The translations under genes and the position numbers were made by a program. Positions 11,760 to 24,093 of a stretch of 64,000 nt of DNA are shown here, piece after piece; positions within the stretch are counted from its first letter, which is position 1, and every line of letters starts with the position of its first letter. Source of the stretch: Boletus sp. NGJ. Lineage: Eukaryota; Basidiomycota; Agaricomycetes; Boletales; Boletaceae. The notes beneath the pieces were generated by a model that was not told the DNA's origin, did no database searches, and saw only the letters and a program-made list of their open reading frames with translations. The DNA is taken from the NCBI GenBank assembly GCA_019096195.1, contig JAGTXK010000091.1, positions 744,001-808,000 on the forward strand, written 5' to 3'.

Positions 11760-12777
11760 ATGCAAGTCGTCGTTGATATGTCGGCGTTGACACTCGAAGT
11801 CACGCCATATCGTTCTCCCTTTGACGACGGGGACGCCGACCTCACTCTCCACGCCTCAGACGGCGCACGGTTCGCTGTTCACAAGTTATTATTGACCATG
11901 TCTTCACCTATGCTGAAGCGTTGTCTGATGGTGGGATCCTCTTCACCTTCTCCCGCTTTTGAGGGATTGGTCGTGAGACAGGAGGGAGGACGGGACACTA
12001 TCGACCTTGTCGAAGATAGTGTGACGACTGAGAGGGTTCTCCAGTATTGCTATCCCTTTCCCAACCCCATCCTCGGGAATCTCGACGACATCCAACCCGT
12101 GCTGGAGATGATGAGGAAGTTTGGGATGAAGGGCATCATGGACCGGGTGCGGAGTCTACTAGTCCAGCCTTCGTTCCTAGAGGAAGAACCGCTGCGCGTC
12201 TTCGCCATCGCCTACCGCTTCGGGTTCGAAGCCGAAACGCGCTTGGCAGCCCGACACACGCTGCGCTCCCCCATGTTCGGTCCGTACGTCAAGGAGCTAG
12301 AGCACATACCGGCTTCGGTGTACCACAAACTCCTTCAGTACCATCGCAAGTGCAGCGTGGCAGCGTGCTCGCTCACGTCCGACTTTTCGTGGTTCCCCGG
12401 CTTCGCTTCGCGCTGGGTGTGGTTTCAGTGTGATGACTGTGTCCACCACCCGCTGTCGTGGCCGCTCGCAGACGGGAAGATTTACGAGGTGAACGCTTGG
12501 TTCATCGAGTATATGGAACGCACGCGGGAGGTACTTCGGGAGCGGCCGTGTGCCAAGGTGGTCACCGACCCCATGCTTATCGTAGAGGCACTGGAAACTG
12601 CCGCTCCCTGCCATACCTGTCGACCAGCAGCATATCTGGATCTGAGCGCCTTCATTGCGGACCACTTCACGACGGAAGTGGAGAAGGCGACGGAAGGGGT
12701 GCGTGTTCCAGTGACCTTGTCTCCGTTTGTCTCAGAACTCAACTTTGTTTCAGGTAGAACTCGATATACCTTTCTAG
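11760..12777 (+). CDS. BTB/POZ protein, family member A
   Basis: Two exons: 11760-12698 and 12754-12777, giving 320 residues. The BTB fold begins near residue 23 (DDGDADLTLHASDGARFAVH, then KLLLTMSSPM). It is followed by a helical region with FLEEEPLRVFAIAYRFGFEA, the signature shared by all copies in this window. The C-terminal third carries a Pro-Cys pair (RERPCAKVV) and CxxC (PCHTCRPA). The last exon adds only VELDIPF. BTB domains form dimers and often act as Cullin-3 adaptors, but no function is known for this fungal group. It stands 8 kb away from the other copies and is the most diverged. A GTG-initiated or TTG-initiated longer form is unlikely. Confidence 0.85.
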
Positions 12778-13137
12778 AGGCATCGGGTGTAATGGCAATG
12801 GAAAACAGGTGTTTAGATCATTCGTCGTGTATCACCCACCTGTATAATAGCTACAGTAGATTTTCTTCGGGTGTATGACCCTACTTGAAGTTCACTCCTC
12901 GAGTTCTTTGCCAGCTGGTCGATTTTGAGTGAATATGGCTCGACTGCATCTGTATTTTCTTGGCCGGTTTCAAGCTGGAAATCAACGGGCCAATGTCACA
13001 AGGAGAGAGCACTCACAGCTCCGTGTTCAATTCAAAGTTCCGAGATTGAATGGGCTAGCGCTTGTACGTACTACTGATTAGTAAGCGCTTGCATATGCCA
13101 AATTTGGTAGTCTAACTTGGATCTCTTCAGCTTGCCC
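12778..13137. other. Intergenic between BTB A and CRD1
   Basis: Both flanking genes point right, so this is the 3' flank of BTB gene A and the promoter of the cardiolipin synthase gene. I see nothing else in it. Confidence 0.5.
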
Positions 13138-14362
13138 ATGTCTTCACTAGTCTCCGTTCGTACTTTGCTTGCTCTCTCCCGTACTCGACCACCACCCATC
13201 CTTTCGCCTTGTCACCGTGTCTCCCAGATATCCCCCCACTTTCGTTGTCAACTCAAGTTCATAGCGACCCCCCTTCTGCGCAGGAACGTCGCATCGACAC
13301 GTTGCGTGCAATATGCACGTCCTCCCCCTGTCATCAAGTCAGACCCGGATCCAAGGAAGGGGACCGACGTCAACACCGAACCGCGCGAACGACCCACCCT
13401 TCGCGAAAATATTTACACCCTTCCAAACCTGCTGACCGCCTCACGCATCCTCGCCTGCCCCGTCCTCGGATGGTCCATCTTCCACGACGACTTTTATCTC
13501 GCGACTGGCTTGCTCGTCTATGCCGGCTTCTCAGACATTGTGAGTGATGCATTATGATCGTTTATTCGTTTGAACAGTGGACTCGACCACGCCGTCGAAC
13601 GCTGGAAATAAATAAATAAAAACGACAATAACGATAATGATGACATGAATGAAAAAAAGGTCGACGGGTTCTTGGCGAGGCGGTTCAACATGCACTCCGT
13701 GCTCGGCAGCATCCTCGATCCCGCCGCTGACAAGGCATTGATGACCACTCTTACCGTCACCCTCGCCGTCAAAGGCATGCTTCCCCGTACGTACCACCAA
13801 CTCTTCCCTCCTTGACCACATCCTGAACCCCCTCCGTACGAACCAGTGTGGTTAGCGACTATCGTCATCGGACGCGACGCGCTCCTCAGCCTATCCGCGT
13901 TCTACATCCGTTACACCTCCCTACCCTCCCCAGTAAGCGGTGCTACTGGAAACAGAGGAGCACACTATCGATCCTTTCATGCTATGTAGAAAACATGGCG
14001 ACGTTATTGGGATTTCTCGATCCCTTCTGCCGAAGTACGTCCAACGACCATTAGCAAGGTGTGCACGTCTTTGTTGGTCTGTTACGTACAATGCCTACTT
14101 TTTTGGTGTAGTACAACACTGCTGCGCAGCTTGCGTTGATGTTCGGCACGACCGTCTCCCCGATTGGCCCGGCATTTCTCAGTGCATATCTCCCAGAGAT
14201 GCAGTACGCCTGTCACTTGGCTATCGTACACTCACTGATACTGTCCTCATCAGGGCCCTAGTTGCTGTGACCACCGTCTGGAGTGGTTTGTCTTACGTCT
14301 TCTCCAAGGACGCGGTTCGGGTTATCTCGGAGACGCGCAAGAAGCGACAGCCCCCATCCTAA
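13138..14362 (+). CDS. CRD1: Cardiolipin synthase (CDP-alcohol phosphatidyltransferase)
   Basis: Makes cardiolipin from CDP-diacylglycerol and phosphatidylglycerol in the inner mitochondrial membrane. Six exons (13138-13539, 13660-13786, 13847-13932, 13990-14058, 14112-14203, 14254-14362) give 294 residues with every phase consistent. The N-terminus is Arg/Ser/Pro rich and free of acidic residues, as expected of a mitochondrial targeting peptide. The CDP-alcohol transferase signature is split over the first intron: DI then VDGFLARRFNMHSVLGS and ILDPAADKA, which supplies the D-x2-DG-x2-AR...G-x3-D-x3-D residues. Membrane segments follow, including LWLATIVIGRDALLSLSAF and a later LALMFGTTVSPIGPAF. 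The first intron (120 nt) is longer than its neighbours. Confidence 0.94.
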
Positions 14363-14472
14363 CCTTCGTAGTAATATTCCACTCGGTCCTATTTGACTTC
14401 AGTGCTGAAATGATAATAATATACACTACACAACATCGGGAAGATACAGACAACAGCCGGAGGGTGTACATG

Positions 14473-17400
14473 CTACGACGGGCAAAACATGACAACGACG
14501 ATACAAAACGTTTCATCTATGCTGAACCGTCGTTCTACGTCGACGGACCTCTTGCAAGGCGTCCGCAATGGCTTGCTTGTTGCCACAGGCTTCTCGCCAA
14601 GCATTGCTTGCACACCTATACCAGTTTCAGAAGCTGCGTATAACGTGACCGCAAGGACGCACTTTGCACGGCGAATAAATACGATGCACCACGCAGCACT
14701 CTTGAGGGTCCGCCGCTTTCTCGTGGCGGCGGGCGGAGAAGGCTTAGGGTATCCTATTCGCGATATGCAGGCCAGGATACGCTTGTCGCTAATCAAAGAT
14801 ACGTCAGGTCGAACATGACTAGAAGATACCTGTCCACGATACCTTTCTTCGAAACTCGACAGGAGTACGAGGAGGTACTGCTTTTGATAGCTGAGACCGT
14901 CCCGCAATGTCGATTCCCGAGTGAACTTGGCCTTCAAGTAATGGATCTGAACGATCAGCCCTTTACACTCTTGTTTATGTTGCACCCTCAGTTCATCGAG
15001 CTGGCCGTCATCGCTGCTAAAGGGGGCATTACAACGAGTGTCTGAAGAACAGAGGGGCGATGATTACGCACGTAGAGCAGACGTGTTGCTGCAGTCTCTT
15101 CGTCTTCGCCTTTTGGTTTTCAAGCTGATCGTTGAGGAGACGAATCTGGGTCTGAGCTTGTTTCTTGGCACGTTCCGCCTTGGCGACCTCCTCCCTTTGC
15201 TTCTCTCGTGATTTCTCCTTTTCTGCACGGAGCGCCTTCAAATCACGACCAAAGATCTCCGCGTCTTTTCGGACGCGTTTCAACTCTGCCTCGAGTGTGG
15301 CAATGGTCCTGGCAATGTCTGTCTTTTCCTTCACCATCCGATTCTTTTCCTGTTCTGTCCGCTGGAGTTCGTCGGCTTGATGCAAAAGCGCATGTCGGAG
15401 TTCTTCGATCTCGGCAAGGTGGATGTCCAACTGCTGACGTCGGTTTTCGTGCGCCTTCTGCGACGTCGAGTATTCGTTCCGAAGTTTATGAGCTCGCTAG
15501 CGACAAAATGTCAGAGCGTCAGGTAAGCAGTATCCCAACAAAACTTCACCTCGGAGACTTGGGCATATCGCTGTTGAAGGTCCTTGTGATCGCGTGCAAG
15601 GATAGAACGTTCTTGTCGCAATTGCTCGATCGAAGACGTGTTTTCGCGCACTTTGGCTTCCAAAACTCGTGCTTTCTGTTCCGCGTTCGCATTCACTGTG
15701 TAGAAGCTGTTTCAGGCAAGTAATCTCCACAGGAAACTAGTCCTCGTACCTCGGAGCTCGGTCTCGAGTTCGTTGTTGTCCTGCTTGGTCTTTTGCAACT
15801 GAAATTTAACGTCGTCCATATCCTTGGGTTCGATGTCAATCGATGGATCAAAGCATGACATCATCACAAATACCATTTCAGTGCGCTGCAGCTGTCGAGC
15901 AACGTCTCCGATCTCGCGTTGCAGGCGATGCTGTTCAGTGGACATCTTTCTCAGACGCATCCGTTCTGCCTGTAATTCTGCTTCAAGATCAGCGATGACT
16001 GCCTTTGCCTTCTCGGCCTCCTACAAATGAGACAACGTTAATTCATGCATAGATTGCACAGGTGAAGTTTCTAACCCCTTGTGTTCCCACTCTTGATCTT
16101 CGACTCTCCCGTTCCGCTTCGATCGCTTTCCTCACCTCTTGTTTCGCATTGCGCACTTCAATGTTCATACGGTTCGCGGCGTCCTGGAGAACTGCCTTTT
16201 CACCCATGAGCTGACGCTTTTCGTCCTGCCATTGTTTCTTCATGATGTCTAATTGGGCGTTCACATTTTGAAGCTCCACACGCAGCGCCTCGCTTGATTT
16301 GATGAGTGGGGTGGGTGGATTGGCCAGGGGATCGCCTCCCGACACGTCCAAGGAGAAAGTACTATCCAAAAGGGTCAATGTGGTCGTCCAGAGGATAACT
16401 GTCTCATACCTCTCATCCGCTTCATAGGCTCTCTGCAGCCTTGATGGGTCGATCTTCACAAAACAATGTTGGCATCGTAGCTTCTCGAGTCGACGAAGCC
16501 GTCTTTCCTCTCTTCTCTGCAATCTCGCGTTCTCGTTCTCAAGTGACACGATACTAGAGCGCGCATCTTCGAGATTCTTTGTGAGCTCCACGACGTCAAG
16601 ACCCGCTTCTTGTAGTTCGTCCAATTTCTGATCGATGCTCTCGTTCGCGCGGTCGAGTTCTGTCTGCAGTCTTGCGATCTCCCCCAACAGAGGCGAGGCG
16701 CTCGGATCACCCCCAGTAGTCGCATTCAACCACGAAAGCTGTCAAAGATCACCTCAATTTCGAACCTTGGAATGGTGTCGGCGACGTACGTCTCTAAGCG
16801 GTGCTCCAGGCGTCTTGGGCCCCTTGATACTCATGGATAGAACATGTCGGTGGATTGGAGTAATGCCGCTGGTGTTGACGGCTCTATGCGGAGTCGCCGT
16901 GTCCGCGTGGCTACTCTTCAAAGCCCTGACCCGCTCCAACAACTCCTCCTTCTCACGTTCCAACACCTCAATCCTCGTATCCTTGGCCTTCTCGATGGCT
17001 CGTCGAGCGGGGGACTGCTGGAGGAGGGCGGACAACCTTGCAATCTCTTTGTTGGCGTCGTCCAATTCTGCCTCGAGAGCTTCCTCGGCTTCGTGATTAC
17101 TTCGCGGGTCAGCCATCGCCAGGTCTCGCTGCTTTTCTCGCTCGCGTTCCAACGCAACCAGTTTGCTCCGCAACTCGACCATCTTCTCCTCGTCTGACCT
17201 CATCTTCTCCTCTGCGGCTTCCAATGCTTCCTCCATCTGTCGGGCAAGCTCTGTCGCCCTCTCGCCCTCGTTCTCAAGCCTCTCCATGCGATCATTGGCA
17301 TGCTCTTGCTCTACCTCATACTGATCGACGCGGTCTTGTGCACGCGCAAGTTGCTCCTGCAGATCTTTGACGCGTTCCGCCGTACCCTCCTCCAATTCGA

Positions 17401-20025
17401 CAACATACGACTTGAGCGATCGCAGTTCCTCAGCGGTCTCCTTGTCGCCCTGCGCCGCGCACCGCTGGAATTCGGCTAGCGTGTCTGACTTGATTTGCAG
17501 CTCCCCCTCGAGATGGTCGAGGTCAGTGTCGCGCTCAGCGAGTTCTCGTTGCAGCTCAGAGACTCTTGCCGTCGCTCGCATGACCTCGGTGCTCATCTCG
17601 CTGAGCTGGCTGTGGAAATCCTCTTCAGCGAGCTTATTGGAGAGCCTCTCTTCCTTGAGCTCTTTCTCGAGCCCGCCGACCTTCCGATGGAGCGCCGTAC
17701 TTTCTTCCTCGAGTTCCTTTATATGTGCTGTGGCGGCTTGCAGGCCGCTGCTGAGCGTGCTGATCTTGGTATTGGCTTCCTTCAAGACGCCACCAAGCTC
17801 CTTGCCACTCTCCAATGCATTCTCGGCTTTGCCAACGCGCTCAAGTGCGAGGTCGCGCTCTGTTTCCAAATGGTCTCGAACCTTCTCCGCCTCACGCTTG
17901 ATCTTGCTGATTTGTTCCATAGCATCGGCGTGTTTTTCTTCTGCTTCTTCGACCCTCCTCTCTAGCTCACCGACGATCTCTGAGACCCCTTCCTCCACCT
18001 CCACCATCCGCTCCCGCCACCGCTCCTTATCTCTAGCCCGCTCGCTGCGTTCCTTTCCCAGGTCCTTGGCCACTCGATCCTTCTCCACCGTCACCTGGTG
18101 GAGGTCTTCCGTCATCTTCTGGACGAGAGCTTCCAGTTCAAGCTTCTCCTCGGCCCATTCCTCCGCATCGGATTCCTCCACATCACCCAACGAGTTCCCA
18201 GCGCTAATCCGTCTCCCTTTCCCCATACTCTCGATGCTCAGACGCGGCCCTTGCTTGACTTCTTCGTACTTCCGTAATCGCGCAATGAGATCAATGTTCT
18301 CTTCTTGCAGACGGTGATTGAGCCCGTGCAAGTACGCATTCAGCTTTTGCGCATCGAAACGACCCATCTTGCCTCGTTCGCCGAGACCTAGAGCGGGGTC
18401 GTAAGAGGTGTTGGCGCGAACGTGCGTCACAAGATCGTGCGAGGATGTGGTGGAGATGACAGACGCTCTTTCGCTCGCATCATCACAGGGGGCAATATTG
18501 TCACTGTCTCCAGCCTCTGACGCATCGCCGTTAGGAATATACGTCTGCGCGAGGGGATGCGACATGCGACTCCGCCTAGGTCGGGGTGTTATTCCCGCAA
18601 AGGCCTTGTGTTTCGTAGCCCCTGGCGTCGCCTGTCCGTCTTCCGCCACCTCGTTCATGACCGGAAGCGCGCTCAGACGTCGGTGAGGATGTGGTGTGGG
18701 AACTTTCATGCGGGGACGGGCGGTGGAGTTGATGACGGAGAGAAGGAATGATCTTCGGCGTGTGTGTGGTGTGACTAGCTCCGAATCTGCCTCGATGTCT
18801 TCCTGAGTGTCTAGTTCTTGCGGGGGTGGCGGGATGTTGAACCGAGCCCGTGGACGTGGTGCGATTGCAGGAGTCGGCGTAAATGCCGTTGATGGCGCAG
18901 GTGAAGAAAATGCAGTCGATGGTGCAATCGGGGAACGAGTAGCTTGGACAGTACGGTCCATTGGATAGCTTGGGTCAGACGATGCAGACGAAAACGTTGG
19001 TTCCCTATCCGAAGTACGGTCATCATAAGTATTGGAGGGCCGCTCGGGTTCAGTCTCAAACTGTTCCTCGTGCCCATGGGGAGATGCACTCTGGTCTTCG
19101 TCACTTGTTCGTGAGAGGACCTCGTCGGGTGGTTGTATGGCCATGCTGGGCAGTGGGGTGACGGTCGGAGAGGCGGTGGTTGATCGGGGAAGTGGGACAT
19201 GGACGCCTGAAACGGGTGACTCTGGGTCTCTGGGCAATGGGATGGAACGATTACTCCGGGGGGTAGAATTAGGGGGAGAAGACCCCGAGGAGGACGTCGA
19301 TCGCGAGAGTGATGGCATTCGAGTACGAGACAGAGGCCGGCGCAGCGCGACGTTGCGATACTTGTCACTGGGTGAAGGCTAACGCGATATGTTGTATCGA
19401 GCGACAAACCTGGAGAAAGAAAAAGACTCACCTGTGGTTCGGAACGCAGAGAAACGGAGTAGTCATACGGCAGGCCTTTCTTCTTCGGGGTGGGTTCTGG
19501 TGGTGGTGGCTCGGGTGACAAAGGGGAGCTAGCACGGCTGACTGACTCTAGGGCATCCACCAGAGACATATCCTCGGCCTCGTCGCTCTCTGGAGGTGGC
19601 AAGTACGCCTCCGGCACGCTGTTTGTACTCTTCTCCGGTGGATCTTCCGCATCGGTGTTCTCCTCCGAATCATGGGGCAACGATGTAATAGCGCTCACGT
19701 CGAAGCTCTTCTGAGCACCTCGACCAAACGACCTCGATACTGACGACTTCGCTGAGGCAGAACGAGATGCAATCGAGGTTGCAAAGCGGACGGTGCTGGA
19801 TGTGCTGGATTGTAGACGAACGGTGGCAGTGGCGTTATGGGACGAGGAAATTGGTGGTGTTGAATGTACGGGTAGAAGCTCGTCATCGTCATCCGTAGTT
19901 GTTTGATCAGATTCGGCGTCGGGTACGACGGAGTGCTCGAACCCGGGCAATGAAGGCAGCGACGACGGCTCTTTCTCGTCTTCGATCCTGCGCCATATTC
20001 GTGACGGCGTTTCATACAAAGCCAT
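14473..20025 (-). CDS. Large coiled-coil protein with C-terminal PACT-like domain
   Basis: One gene of at least nine exons and about 1,500 residues. Exon 1 (20025-19432) and the start of exon 2 (19378-16790) encode a Ser/Pro-rich disordered N-terminus. From about residue 500 the protein is continuous coiled coil through exon 3 (from 16738) and several 200-330 nt exons. A short helix pair begins MGRFDAQKLNAYLHGLNHRL. The C-terminal exon (14473-14985) encodes IHYLKAKFTRESTLRDGL and SYQKQYLLVLLSSFEERY, then a basic stretch RKRRTLKSAAWCIVFIRRAK. This resembles the PACT domain that anchors pericentrin, AKAP450 and fungal Pcp1/ApsB-type proteins to centrosomes or spindle pole bodies. I infer a role at the spindle pole or other microtubule-organising centre. 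It converges on CRD1 with 110 bases between stops. Confidence 0.75.
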
Positions 20026-20648
20026 GCTAAACGGCGCAGTACTGGAACCTGCGATAAAATTTTATGAGTTCGCTTCAACGACACCCTTTGGCGAGGTGTG
20101 AATCCAGTCGAGGAGGTCAAGGTCACGCGTTCGTTGCATTACGTCACGTGACCGCGTCATTGACATTCTCACGGGGTACATATCTACTTACTTTGACTAC
20201 CTTCGCCCAGCCCACTCAAAGAGATCGATAGACTTTTGAACGGTCCCTCAAATTAAACGTGAACGTGGCAAATTACCAGCAAGGAATATCTTTGTGGCGA
20301 CCGGTATGCATAATATCACGCTACCGTAGTCGTAGTCAGATAGATGTTCATACGGGATCTCAGCAGGATTCCGAATCACGATGACGGAGCAACAAAGCAG
20401 ACTGGGGCTTGCTGCAAGAAGCCCAGCGATTCAGAATCTTCGATCACACGACCCGGATGTCGTGTAGCGTCCGGGGTTTCCAAAACTCAAAGAATATCAC
20501 AAAAGTTCAAAACACAATGGTAATAGGAGTCCACCAGAATACTTCTACAATCCACGACCAGATAGAGGTACATACATGACACGAGACATTCCCCTCCGAG
20601 TGTTTCTAGTATACAAGGACGAGATACAGTTCGAATCAATCGACTGGT
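20026..20648. other. Promoter of the PACT gene and BTB B 3' flank
   Basis: Holds an ACGCGT box at 20125-20130 and a long E-box element at 20144-20159 (separate entry). The rest (20160-20648) shows no gene, repeat or RNA. Confidence 0.5.
20144..20159. promoter_or_regulatory. TCACGTGACCGCGTCA element
   Basis: A 16-base element made of a palindromic CACGTG E-box extended by CGCGTCA, 119 bases upstream of the PACT-gene ATG. The same sequence with one base changed lies at 25102-25117 in another promoter. An MluI-type ACGCGT box sits 14 bases before it. Confidence 0.5.
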
Positions 20649-21673
20649 TCAGTAAGGTTTAATCTCCAGGTGGATCTGATGGAATAGTTTAATAGTGGAT
20701 GTCAACTTCGAATCAAGGCACATACCTCAGATATAATATCGTTTATCGGTACAGCAAGATCCTTTGCATACTCCTCCATCCTCCTCGGTGCTCTGTCGCG
20801 GCAGTTCTGACAGCTGCCAGCCTTCCTCACCATACCCTCGATCCACTCCACATTCGTCAACGTTTCTGCACATGGCCGTACTCGCAGCGCATCGATAACA
20901 CTGTCTTGATAGCTCTTCAAAGATAGACGTGGCAGTCCATTCTTCCTGCAGAACTTGCAGTCGAGCGGCGGCAGTGGGAACAACGACCAGAGCCGAACAA
21001 GTTGAGACATGGCTTGCCCACAACTCGCATGGTACTTGACCAAGCGCTGGTAATCTGAACCAGAAATGAAGTCTAGCTCGGCAACATATGCAGGTTCCCA
21101 GATTGCAAAACGCAACATGTACTGCGCAGCGATGTTTGTCTCCACTTCCGCCCTGTAGCGACATGCGATGGCGAACACTCGCATGGGCTCCTCTTCTAGG
21201 AACTCGGGGGCCGTTATCATCTTGACGACGAATTTGCCCACACACTTCATGTCGTACTTGTCAGCAGCGTCGAGGACCGACATGACAATGTCTAGATTTT
21301 CGAGGATGGGGAGCTTGGAGTCATAGACGGGAGAACAGAAACTGAGCAGTTTCCGCAAGACGAAGCTCTTCTCGGCGACAGGTATGACTGGTAGGCCGTA
21401 CTTTGTTTGGTCGGCGGCCTTGTCAAGCGGACAGGGTTGTGGCAATGCAAACATGTTTGCAAAGAAAGGGGACGCTAACGACAGGAGAAGCTTGTAGAAG
21501 CGAAAATCGACATTGTCTGAAGTTCGGAGAATCACGTCTGCATTGGCTCGGTCAAAAGGAGCAGTTGCGTCGACAGGTTCCAGACCCTGAAGTTGCTCGA
21601 GTTCGTCAGCGACGTAGTGCACCAGAGTTTCGAGTTCGGAGTCGAACGGGGAAAGGCGGGGAGATTCAAACAT
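20649..21673 (-). CDS. BTB/POZ protein, family member B
   Basis: Exons 21673-20726 and 20675-20649 give 324 residues. After a 50-residue acidic leader the BTB core reads NADVILRTSDNVDFRFYKLL and SLASPFFANMF. The helical middle contains FLEEEPMRVFAIACRYRAE. The C-terminal region has CKFCRKN, RVRPCAETL and CQNCRDR, so two CxxC pairs plus the Pro-Cys. The 27-nt last exon encodes IHLEIKPY. The start at 21673 (MFESPRL) is preferred because the longer frame upstream is Pro/Ser-rich and not shared with other copies. It is in tandem with member C, 552 bases away. Confidence 0.85.
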
Positions 21674-22224
21674 GATGGGAGAGAATGGAGCTGTCTCAAG
21701 TTGTGCCCGAGACGCACTACATGGACCGAAGAGGGGAAGTTGCAACCGTGGACACGGTGACCGGCTAGACAACTAGATATGGAGCCGATGGAACTGCACA
21801 CAGCCTCAGTGGCGCTGCAAGACCATACTATCAAGTCACACTGGCAACTGCCAACATTCGCGCTATGTATCTCTCGCAATAACTTACCTTTTGATTTCTT
21901 TTCCGTTCACACCAGCATGCCTCATTTCTAACTGGTGGTCAGTTACACTGGTCATTAGATACGCTATATCCGCTGTCATATTGCGTGATTAGCTTGGTTA
22001 CTGGAACCTGTGGCAACAGCTCACGATCGCGCTTGTTCCCACAACAACTCAGGTTTTTTTCATATCCCAAGTACCTGGGATTGGAGCGAATCACTATGGG
22101 ACCAGGCGTGTTAAGCAGAGTTTCTCACATCAAGGAACCGTTTACAATAGTAAGTTATCTATAATCTCGATACAAGTACCTGTACTTTTCCCAGGTTGCC
22201 CAGCGATCAAAATGTCAGCCATGC
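21674..22224. other. Intergenic between BTB B and BTB C
   Basis: Promoter of BTB B and 3' flank of BTB C. No gene, repeat or RNA seen. Confidence 0.5.
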
Positions 22225-23195
22225 TTACAATGATATCGCAAGTGGAATCTGCGTGGAACTTTCGGTCACGGGGGCCAACGGCGAACAAGGAGGTATGCAC
22301 TCACGCCTGCAACTGCCTCATCGACTGCCTCCGCAAACCTCTGCACAAAGTCCAACATGTAGGGCTGTGATTTCCGCCGACAAAATGTGCAGCCCCCCGC
22401 CCACTCCAAGGCTTTCTGCATATTTTGATGTACTGCAGCGGCGCAGGGAGTCTCCTGTAATATGGCTAGGGTTTCCTCCATATACTCTGCCCACCACTCC
22501 CGTGCGTATGCCCCGTGCATCAAGTAGCGAGCGTCAGCTCGCTGCGTGCACATACAACAGTTCGTCCACCATTTGAAGAAGCCATAGCTCTCTTTCTGCT
22601 GGAACCAGGCGAGATTGTTCCCAAGCGCCAAGACTGCTTGTACGCATTTTGTGCGGTAAACCGCGAGGTTTCGAAGGTCGCCTTGGCTGATGTACTTCAA
22701 CGTCGTGGGATTCGCGGTCGGTGCCGGTTGGCGCAAGAGGCACGTCGCTGCGGCTCCCGCTTCCGCTTCGTAACGAAAACGGTAGGCGATGGCAAAAACG
22801 TGCAACGTCTCTTTCTCCAGAATTGATGGTTCAAGCAGCGTCCTCCGGACGCTCCGCTCCACCTCTTCCATGCCGTATTTGATGGCCGCCTCCAACACTC
22901 CCTCTACGTCCACCGCATTTTCCAGGCGATGGTCATCGATGGTGGCGGGGTAGCAGAATCTCAGAAGCATATCCAGCACCCGACTATTTTCGGTAACTGG
23001 AATCACTTCGAGGCCATTGTGCATTTCCTCGTGTGCACTGCGCGCTTGCGGCTGGGGAAGGTCGAACATAGAGTCGAAGAAGGGTGATGCAAGGGCCAGC
23101 AAACAACGATACACTCGAAAATAAACGTCGTCAGACGAACGGAGGACAATGTCCGCCCTGTTGGAGTTGAATGGAGCTGCGGCGTCTCTACACAT
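22225..23195 (-). CDS. BTB/POZ protein, family member C
   Basis: Exons 23195-22305 and 22248-22225 give 304 residues. It starts almost directly at the BTB core (APFNSNRADIVLRSSDDVYF). The shared middle helix reads LEKETLHVFAIAYRFRYEAE. The C-terminal part has a CxC pair (CCMCTQR), ETPCAAAV and CTFCRRK. The last exon encodes IPLAISL, which keeps the alternating hydrophobic pattern of the other copies but has lost the acidic residues. Function unknown; see the family finding. Confidence 0.83.
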
Positions 23196-24093
23196 AACGT
23201 GCGGGCTTGGGGATGGTAGACAAAGGTAGGTGAAGGAGACATCAGGACCTGCTTGGGATTTATACGCATGATTGATTCCTTGAGTTTGAGAATCTAGGCC
23301 ACAGCAACCCCATTCAAGGCCATCTTAATCGTTCCAACGGTGTTAATAACGTGAAGAACTCTCAGGCACTAACCAAGGGGCCGGATAGTTTTATTCCTTG
23401 CAGTTTCGGGCTCATTACAACAACTGATCGAGGCATTAGACATCAAAACATAGTTCCCATGGAAACTATATATAAATCGACGTGAGCGACGAATGCACAC
23501 TTGTGGAAACTAACAGGCGAAGAACTTCCTTGAGATATCCCAGGTTATCTGATATAATGGTCTTCTGCCCAGTTTGTGCCTCATGGGCACGCAAATTGGT
23601 GCGCATTTTCCCCCACTGATATCGGTAGAAATAACCGAACTTGCGAAGGTAAAAAGTAAAAATCACATCCGAGGGGAACGCAAGTCTGCCCTCAAAGCAA
23701 GACGGGTATGTAACGTTATCGTTTGGCGAGTCTGACACAGGCTGATGACTGACAAGAGAGGATATCAAGCGTCGATCACTCCGAGGTTGACCTGGTAGAG
23801 TTGCTCAAATCCTCGGCCAAGTTGGCAGATAAGCTGGACGTCGAGAGCTTTCCCATCCCCGAGCCCATATATATCCCCTCGGATGCACAAAAACGTTTTA
23901 CACCCTATGGGTCATGGCCGTCCTCATGAAGATGGTGGTGGCATTCACACGACCATAGATGCAAAGATGGGACGTTGACGTGTTATACACACTGAAGTAA
24001 AAATACATGAATATGGATTGAGCAAGCACCTACAAGCATGCAGCATATAGCCACATTTCAAATTGATGTATAGCAAGATCTGAACTTGGGATG
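23196..24093. other. Intergenic, no gene seen
   Basis: About 900 bases of AT-rich sequence between BTB C and the RING gene. A 100-codon minus-strand frame at 23466-23768 has no family signature, no repeat of the BTB motifs and no spliced continuation, so I do not call it. Confidence 0.5.

Noticed and set aside
17367-18317. 316-codon Ser-rich open frame on the plus strand
   Set aside because: Antisense shadow of the coiled-coil exon; Glu/Arg-rich coiled coils give long Ser/Leu-rich frames on the other strand.
23466-23768. 100-codon minus-strand frame
   Set aside because: No family signature, no splice partners, AT-rich surroundings.
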